Below are positions 33,292 through 37,945 of a DNA stretch of 37,945 nucleotides, piece after piece. Under the pieces are notes generated by a model. The model saw only the letters and a list, made by a program, of their open reading frames with translations. It was not told the DNA's origin and ran no database searches. The position numbers were made by a program, and so were the translations under genes. Numbering within the stretch: position 1 is the first letter of the stretch; every line of letters begins with the position of its first letter. This DNA comes from Sulfurimonas sp. (GTDB lineage: Bacteria; Campylobacterota; Campylobacteria; Campylobacterales; Sulfurimonadaceae): the NCBI GenBank assembly GCA_026996295.1, contig JALWLL010000090.1:1-37945 (forward strand). Direction: 5' to 3'.

Positions 33292-33306
33292 ATAATTAAT
33301 AATTAT
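33292..33306. promoter_or_regulatory. Fur-family-like operator (putative Zur/Fur box) of the zinc operon
   Basis: ATAATTA-A-TAATTAT, a perfect 7-1-7 inverted repeat, the geometry of Fur/Zur boxes. It lies about 25-39 bases before the predicted transcription start, over the -35 region, so a bound repressor would block the promoter. Confidence 0.55.
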
Positions 33307-33315
33307 CATAACCTA

Positions 33316-33324
33316 TGCTATAAT
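33316..33324 (+). promoter_or_regulatory. Extended -10 promoter of the zinc operon
   Basis: TGCTATAAT: a perfect -10 hexamer with the TGn extension. The predicted start (about 33331) falls on the first ATGs of the gene, implying a leaderless or almost leaderless mRNA. Confidence 0.65.
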
Positions 33325-33329
33325 CTCAT

Positions 33330-33605
33330 ATGATGAAAGTTTGGTTGAGAAAATATTTTGCTATTGTTTTTGTACTGGCAACCCTTCTTGGAAGTCATCA
33401 TCATCATGATGATTTAAAACAGCATAGCGATTGTCAGATATGTACTGTTCAGTCAAGTTTGTCTCATGCAGACACTCCTGCTGATAGCTGCTATTTAAGT
33501 GATATTTCACCTTATTCAGAAGCAATACTAGGCTCCTTGGCAAACATCATCGTAAGCTCCAAACAGATCATATCTCATGCCAGAGCACCTCCAAAATACT
33601 CTTGA
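33330..33605 (+). CDS. Small exported His-rich protein, first gene of zinc operon (DUF2946-like)
   Basis: 91 residues: N-terminal signal or anchor (about 5-21), then GSHHHHDD (21-28), the Cys pair CQIC (35-38), further His (H33, H46) and Cys (C54), and a C-terminal RAPPKYS. The His/Cys content and the ARAPP ending recall DUF2946-type proteins, and the position before znuA/znuB-like genes suggests periplasmic zinc binding or delivery. Two ATGs stand in tandem (33330, 33333) with no Shine-Dalgarno site, since the promoter lies immediately upstream. The function is inferred from context only. Confidence 0.75.
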   Translation: MMKVWLRKYFAIVFVLATLLGSHHHHDDLKQHSDCQICTVQSSLSHADTPADSCYLSDISPYSEAILGSLANIIVSSKQIISHARAPPKYS

Positions 33606-33663
33606 TTTTATAAATATAAAAAAATAAACCATTATCAAAACACTAAAATACAAGAGGATAACT

Positions 33664-34908
33664 ATGTATAAAAAATTAGCATTATTCTCGTTTTTTGCCG
33701 CAGTTTCACTGATGGCAGAGAGTGAGATAGATACTTTAAAAACACAGTTGCAAGAGCAACAAACGATGACACAGCTTTTGCTTAAAAAGGTCAATGACTT
33801 AGAGAAAAAAGATGCACAAAAAGACAAAGAGACCCTTGAGGGTGCGTTTTTACAAAACACTTCAGCAAGCTTTTCTCAAAATGCGTATCTTCCAGATATT
33901 GCACTTGTTTTAAATATGTCGGCAGTTGGAAGGGATCTTTCAAATACTCAATATGAAAATTTTGCCATTCCCGGTTTCATAGATGCCACAGACGCAGAAC
34001 TACCCTTTAACAAAGATCGGGGTTTCAATCTCAACTATGCAGAAGTAGCGATGCACTCGGTAGTGGATCCCTATTTTGAGGTATATACTATTTTTCATTT
34101 GAAACGTACAGAGTTTGAGATAGGCGAAGCGTATGTTCTAACGACAAGTTTACCCGAAGGTTTACGCATAAAGGCAGGAAAGTTTAAAAGTAGTTTTGGA
34201 CGCATCAATGAAAAGCATCAACATTCTTGGAATTTCGATGAACAGCCCATAATCTATAAAGCGCTTTTTGGTCCTGATGCCATTAGCGATGCAGGTATCC
34301 AGCTACAGTGGGTAGCACCGACCGATACGTACACCATGGTAGGTGTTGAAGCGATGCAGGGCACAAACGAGAGAAGTTTTGGCGACATAGAAGAAAACAA
34401 CCTTTACACCGCTTATGTAAAATCAAGTCTTGATATAACGGATGATCTCTCTATTTTGGGTGGTGTGAGTTTGGCACACGGTAAAACCGCCACAAAAGAG
34501 CAGAGCGATGTGTATGGTGTTGATTTGACATTGAGAGAGCAGCTTGGAAGTTACAGTGCCCTTATTTGGCAGAGTGAATTTTTGCAGCGTAACAAAGGCA
34601 CAGGAGAAAAACAGTCGGGATTATATACAGAAGTGGTATATCAATATAACAAAAATTATAGCGGTGGTGTGAGGTATGAAAAAATCACTAAAAACCAAAC
34701 CGATTTAAGCATTTACAGTGGCATAGACACTGACAATTTACAAAAGTACACAGCGATGCTACAGTACAAACCTTTTGCTTTTTCTCGGCTGAGACTTGAG
34801 TACTCTTATGATGCAACAAAAATCATAGACGGACAAAGAACAGATATAAACACGGTGATATTATCACTCAATATTGCAGCGGGCGCACACGGTGCCCATG
34901 CTTATTAG
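33664..34908 (+). CDS. Putative outer-membrane beta-barrel protein (porin-like) of the zinc operon
   Basis: 414 residues with signal peptide (about 1-18, SLMAES), an N-terminal coiled coil (about 20-58, IDTLKTQLQEQQTMTQLLLK) and then alternating beta-strand sequence typical of a barrel, ending in an aromatic residue. The C-terminus reads GAHGAHAY, adding two His near the end. An AGAGGA site precedes the ATG. It is 58 bases after the His-rich gene and 10 bases before the znuA-like gene, so it probably passes zinc or another divalent metal through the outer membrane; this is inference. No TonB box is seen, so it is not a TonB-dependent receptor. Confidence 0.82.
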   Translation: MYKKLALFSFFAAVSLMAESEIDTLKTQLQEQQTMTQLLLKKVNDLEKKDAQKDKETLEGAFLQNTSASFSQNAYLPDIALVLNMSAVGRDLSNTQYENFAIPGFIDATDAELPFNKDRGFNLNYAEVAMHSVVDPYFEVYTIFHLKRTEFEIGEAYVLTTSLPEGLRIKAGKFKSSFGRINEKHQHSWNFDEQPIIYKALFGPDAISDAGIQLQWVAPTDTYTMVGVEAMQGTNERSFGDIEENNLYTAYVKSSLDITDDLSILGGVSLAHGKTATKEQSDVYGVDLTLREQLGSYSALIWQSEFLQRNKGTGEKQSGLYTEVVYQYNKNYSGGVRYEKITKNQTDLSIYSGIDTDNLQKYTAMLQYKPFAFSRLRLEYSYDATKIIDGQRTDINTVILSLNIAAGAHGAHAY

Positions 34909-34918
34909 GGAGAAGAAG

Positions 34919-35800
34919 ATGAAAAAAATACTCTGGGCTAGTTTAGTGCTTGCGAGTTCACTTTTTGCGACACTCAAAATAGATACGACATATGCAACTC
35001 TTGGCGCAGTGACACAAGAGGTAGGAGGAGACTTGGTGGAGGTTCATGTTCTTGGAAGCTCTAAGTATGATCCGCACTTTATTGTGCCAAAGCCCTCATT
35101 GCTTTCTAAGCTTCGCCGTGCAGATTTGCTTATCATCAACGGAGGAGGTTTGGAAGTTGGCTGGTTACCTCCACTCATCAGAAGCGCCAACAACAGAAAA
35201 ATCCAGCCCGGAGCAGAGGGTTTTTTAGATATGAGCCATTTTATTAAGATGATAGACAAACCGACCTCTGTTTCACGTGCTTTTGGAGATATCCATGCAC
35301 AGGGAAATCCTCACTATGTTACAGACCCGCATCAGGTGATCGTGATGGCAAAGGTTATAGCGAAGAAATTGGCACAGATCGATCCTTCACATACACAGAA
35401 CTATCAGCATAATTTAGAGAAGTTTCTAAAAAAATGGGAGGCTTACCTGAAAAAGTTTGATCTAAAAATGTCTCAGTGCACTACAAAAAAAGTGTTGCAA
35501 TACCATGAGCTCTATAACTACTTTCTCAAACGCTACGGCATTGTAAGTGTTGGCAATATTGAGCCGCTTCCGGGGATCACACCAAGTTCAAAACACACAC
35601 TCGAACTTATCGGCACAGTCAAAGAAAACGGTGTGAAAAAGATACTTCAAGATGTGTACCATGACAAAAAAGCTGCAGAGTTCATCGCCGCAAAAACGGG
35701 TGCAAAGGTGGTGGTAGTTCCTCATGATGTCGGCTCTGTGAAAGCAGCGGATACATTGGAGGATTTTTACAACACCATGGCGAAGAGCATATGCAACTAG
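34919..35800 (+). CDS. znuA: Metal ABC transporter substrate-binding protein, ZnuA-like (cluster A-I)
   Basis: Periplasmic binding protein of 293 residues with signal peptide (about 1-17). Metal ligands fit H53 (KYDPHFIVPK), H132 (QGNPHYVTDPHQ), H196 (LQYHELYNYF) and D270 (VVPHDVGS), the TroA/ZnuA set. The flexible His/Asp-rich loop common in ZnuA is absent. The ATG at 34919 has AGGGAG upstream and gives a normal signal peptide; an earlier in-frame start would overlap the porin gene. The end overlaps the permease gene by ten bases. Zinc is the likely metal; manganese or iron is possible. Confidence 0.92.
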   Translation: MKKILWASLVLASSLFATLKIDTTYATLGAVTQEVGGDLVEVHVLGSSKYDPHFIVPKPSLLSKLRRADLLIINGGGLEVGWLPPLIRSANNRKIQPGAEGFLDMSHFIKMIDKPTSVSRAFGDIHAQGNPHYVTDPHQVIVMAKVIAKKLAQIDPSHTQNYQHNLEKFLKKWEAYLKKFDLKMSQCTTKKVLQYHELYNYFLKRYGIVSVGNIEPLPGITPSSKHTLELIGTVKENGVKKILQDVYHDKKAAEFIAAKTGAKVVVVPHDVGSVKAADTLEDFYNTMAKSICN

Positions 35801-36540
35801 TAGAACTTTTATGGCCTGCCTTTGTGCTGGCTATTGTACTTGTTTATATTCATACCATTTTTGGTGTGGAGATCATCCGTCGCGGTGTGATCTTTACCGA
35901 CTTGGCGATAGGGCAGGTTGCAGCTGTGGGGATGGCTCTGAGTGTAGCATTTTTAGATGGTGCATACCAAACATCGCTTACGCTTTTGTTTGCTGTTAGT
36001 GCAGCGATCATCATCGCATGGGCTACAAAAAAAGTGAAAAATGTTGAGGCTTTCATAGGCTTGCTGTATGCGCTTGGTATCTCTGCGATCATGCTCGTTT
36101 TAGCTAAAAGTGCTGAGGGGATGGAGCTTTTTTCCAAGCTGAGTGCTGCAGATATCCTGTTTGTATCAGCAGATGAACTTTATAAAGATATGGCTATCTA
36201 TCTGCCCATCTCTTTGGTGATGTTCTTTGTGTATCCAAAGACAAAAGGGGTGCTCAAAGAGCTGATCTTTTTTATCATGCTTGCCCTTACTGTGACATCT
36301 TCCGTACAGTCTGCAGGGGTACTTGTAGTATTTGCTTTGCTTATTGCGCCCTCATATGCAGGCGTGATGCAAAAAAGATTTGATCCTCTTTATTTTGCAT
36401 GGATATTTGGTTCCTTGGCAATTATGGCGGCACTTTATGGTTCGTACACTTTTGATCTGCCTACGGGATACACCATTATTTTTGTGAGTGTGGCTGCTTC
36501 ACTGCTGTTTGTTGTTTATAAAAACATAAAAGCAAACTAA
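35791..36540 (+). CDS. znuB: Metal ABC transporter permease, ZnuB-like
   Basis: Inner-membrane permease of the zinc/manganese ABC family, 249 residues with seven or eight hydrophobic segments. The segment IRRGVIFTDLAIGQVAAVGMAL and the SVQSAGVLVVFALLIAPSYAG region are typical. It overlaps the binding-protein gene. The ATPase (ZnuC) gene that normally accompanies it is missing: the next gene is on the opposite strand and its stop overlaps this stop by four bases. Confidence 0.92.
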   Translation: MQLVELLWPAFVLAIVLVYIHTIFGVEIIRRGVIFTDLAIGQVAAVGMALSVAFLDGAYQTSLTLLFAVSAAIIIAWATKKVKNVEAFIGLLYALGISAIMLVLAKSAEGMELFSKLSAADILFVSADELYKDMAIYLPISLVMFFVYPKTKGVLKELIFFIMLALTVTSSVQSAGVLVVFALLIAPSYAGVMQKRFDPLYFAWIFGSLAIMAALYGSYTFDLPTGYTIIFVSVAASLLFVVYKNIKAN

Positions 36541-37502
36541 AGCATTTTATGTGCATCGTGAGCAAGTCGCATAACACCTACGGCATAGTTTGAAGAGTTG
36601 TTATACCGCATGATCTTTTTTGTATAGTCTCTGAGATATTTAAGCTCTGGTTTGTTTTTTGTAAAACAGTTGTACACTTTGCCGCTTTTACTTTTTTCAT
36701 ACACAAAGCTTGCATCCTCATTGTCAAACTCATACTGATACCAAGCAGACTCTATAGCTTGCATATCGGGTATTTTATCCCACTCCATAAGTTGTGTAAA
36801 GTTTGCTTTTTTATGTAAAAACTTACCTGCCGAGACTATGGCGTCTTGCATTTTTGTCAGATCGGCATATGCTCTTTTGTAGCCCTCTGCATAGATGAAG
36901 CTGTTTGGCATAAACTGAGGTATCCCAACTGCCCCTGCATAGGAGCTTGGAAGTATGCACTCCTCTATTTCTATGTTGTTTTTGTAGCAGTAGGTGATGA
37001 TGGAAGCCATATTTGTTTTCCCCATTTTCAGAAGCCATTTTTCTCTTGAGCTGTTGGGTTTGGTTCTAACAACAAGTGTGTTAAAGACTATAAAAGCATC
37101 ATGTGTCGGTTTGATCTTGCCTAGTTTTGTTTCTTTAAGAAGTATGGCGGCGATGATCTCGCGGTTCACACCGAACTTTTGTTCCGTGTAGTCGTACACC
37201 TCTTTGTACTTTTTGAGATGTTGTACCATTTGAGGAATGTATTTTACGAGAACATTGTTAGCTTTTTTTTCGTTTTCTCTATGTTTTTTGATATATCTTG
37301 GTTGGAGATATTTGTAACTCACCTCATCAAATTTTTTGGTTCTAAAGTATGAAAGTAAAAATTTATTGGCATACTCGTATGAAACTCCCTGTTTGACAAC
37401 TTTTTTACATATATCGCTGTAGTGTTCATTTTTAAAGTCGCAGTTAGTGTACTGTGCAAAAAGTATGGTGCTGATGAAAAGGGGTAGAAAGATCTTTATC
37501 AC
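36537..37502 (-). CDS. Lytic murein transglycosylase, MltB-type (GH103)
   Basis: Cleaves the glycan strands of peptidoglycan to 1,6-anhydro products in the periplasm. 321 residues with signal peptide (about 1-16). The catalytic glutamate is in AILLKETKLG (E at about 129) and the GH103 signature SYAGAVGIPQFMPNSF is complete. The C-terminal region (YAVGVMRLAH) closes the domain. The signal peptide ends FAQY with no cysteine lipobox, so it may be soluble. It lies downstream of the MurU-like gene by 51 bases. Confidence 0.92.
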   Translation of the reverse strand: MIKIFLPLFISTILFAQYTNCDFKNEHYSDICKKVVKQGVSYEYANKFLLSYFRTKKFDEVSYKYLQPRYIKKHRENEKKANNVLVKYIPQMVQHLKKYKEVYDYTEQKFGVNREIIAAILLKETKLGKIKPTHDAFIVFNTLVVRTKPNSSREKWLLKMGKTNMASIITYCYKNNIEIEECILPSSYAGAVGIPQFMPNSFIYAEGYKRAYADLTKMQDAIVSAGKFLHKKANFTQLMEWDKIPDMQAIESAWYQYEFDNEDASFVYEKSKSGKVYNCFTKNKPELKYLRDYTKKIMRYNNSSNYAVGVMRLAHDAHKML

Positions 37503-37553
37503 GAAAAATTCCTTAGTAAATATCTGCTAACATCATAACAAAGTTTTGCAAAC

Positions 37554-37945
37554 TTAGTAGTTTTTTTTACGTGTGTTGTTGATATCTTTGAGCCTTTTGG
37601 GTGTACCTATATCGTGCCACACTCCACAGTAGAGTTCACCACTGATCATATCTTTTTGTATGGCATCTTTTAGAAGTGGGGCAAGTGCTCTTTTTCCATA
37701 GGGAAGTTTGTGAAAAAGTTTTGGGCTGTAGTAGCCTATGCCTGCAAATGTGAACATCTCTTTGGCACTTTTTTGCAAACGCCCATCCTGTAAAGAAAAG
37801 TCACCCTTCTCGTTATGGGGAGGGTTTGGCACAAGCACAAGGTGTGCAAGGGTGTCGTTTTGAAGGCAAAAATGGGGATCAAACTCATAGTCACACCATA
37901 TATCGGCGTTAAGAGTCAAAAAGGTCTCCTCCCCTAGAAGCGGCA
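37554..37945 (-). CDS. murU: Nucleotidyltransferase, N-acetylmuramate-1-phosphate uridylyltransferase (MurU)-like, 5' end cut by window
   Basis: C-terminal ~130 residues of a sugar-1-phosphate nucleotidyltransferase; the frame runs to the last base, so the N-terminus with the nucleotide-binding loop is off the window. Visible parts: FLTLNADIWCDYEF, with the metal-binding Asp; VLVPNPPHNEKGDF, a MurU signature; FTFAGIGYYSPKLF; and WHDIGTPKRLKDIN at the end. MurU makes UDP-MurNAc from recycled MurNAc-1-phosphate. Its partner kinase AmgK would be expected upstream, beyond the right edge. A mannose-1-phosphate guanylyltransferase is the alternative. Confidence 0.82.
   Translation of the reverse strand, partial: PLLGEETFLTLNADIWCDYEFDPHFCLQNDTLAHLVLVPNPPHNEKGDFSLQDGRLQKSAKEMFTFAGIGYYSPKLFHKLPYGKRALAPLLKDAIQKDMISGELYCGVWHDIGTPKRLKDINNTRKKNY

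Noticed and set aside
33528-33860. Minus-strand frame of about 110 codons across the start of the porin gene
   Set aside because: Low-complexity Cys/Ser/Phe-rich translation typical of antisense shadow, overlapping a signal peptide-coding region with a good ribosome-binding site on the other strand.

Overview
The window is a densely packed bacterial chromosome segment, A+T-rich, with short or overlapping gene junctions. Gene content and order point to a Campylobacterota member (Epsilonproteobacteria), probably a free-living Sulfurimonas-like organism rather than a host-adapted Campylobacter or Helicobacter. Reasons: a FabL-type enoyl reductase beside dapA; a RibBA-like protein with a worn-out cyclohydrolase half; a FapA (DUF342) gene; a membrane-anchored MurF; and two core blocks, pyrD–M16 peptidase–dapA–SDR and murJ/cysS–fapA–ruvA–ddl–hydrolase–murF, which as far as I remember are also neighbours in Campylobacter jejuni. 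The species cannot be named from this sequence alone.

Layout. 1–4144 (+): an RND efflux adaptor, cut by the left edge, and its inner-membrane pump. 4152–9954 (-): pyrD, M16 peptidase, dapA, fabL-like, pgsA and rseP, an envelope and biosynthesis block. 10050–11109: a DJ-1/PfpI gene and a tetrahaem cytochrome c converge on a shared hairpin terminator. 11220–17885 (-): murJ, cysS, a COG1092-type methyltransferase, mtnK, mtnA and a class II aldolase, a methylthioribose/deoxyribose salvage set. 17975–23701 (+): fapA, ruvA, ddl, alpha/beta hydrolase, murF. 23710–26388 (+): TRAP permeases without a binding protein, a HIT protein and a DUF77 thiamine-binding-like protein. 26395–26988 (-): an unlisted 36-residue membrane microprotein with its own promoter, then a duplicated tRNA-fMet/tRNA-Gln pair read from a perfect consensus sigma-70 promoter. 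27148–28924: ribB-type gene and a double-receiver response regulator, converging. 29105–32047 (+): sugar operon (HAD phosphatase, FucP/GluP transporter, hexose-6-phosphate mutarotase). 32146–33277 (+): a small A+T-rich accessory patch (GIY-YIG/DUF4357 protein and an orphan BrnA-like antitoxin). 33330–36540 (+): a zinc-type operon (His-rich small protein, outer-membrane barrel, ZnuA-like, ZnuB-like) behind a Fur-family-like palindrome; no ATPase gene is present. 36537–37945 (-): MltB-type lytic transglycosylase and, cut by the right edge, a MurU-like nucleotidyltransferase, both peptidoglycan-recycling functions.

How the genes fit together. Much of the window serves the envelope: lipid II precursor synthesis (dapA, ddl, murF), flipping (murJ), turnover (MltB, MurU), phospholipid and fatty-acid synthesis (pgsA, fabL), membrane proteolysis (rseP) and efflux. 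The most interesting points are the compact mtnK–mtnA–aldolase salvage route, the incomplete zinc operon with an apparently leaderless first gene, the membrane-anchored MurF, and the microprotein. No gene-free stretch exceeds 300 bases. I saw no CRISPR array, insertion sequence, rRNA or prophage genes.
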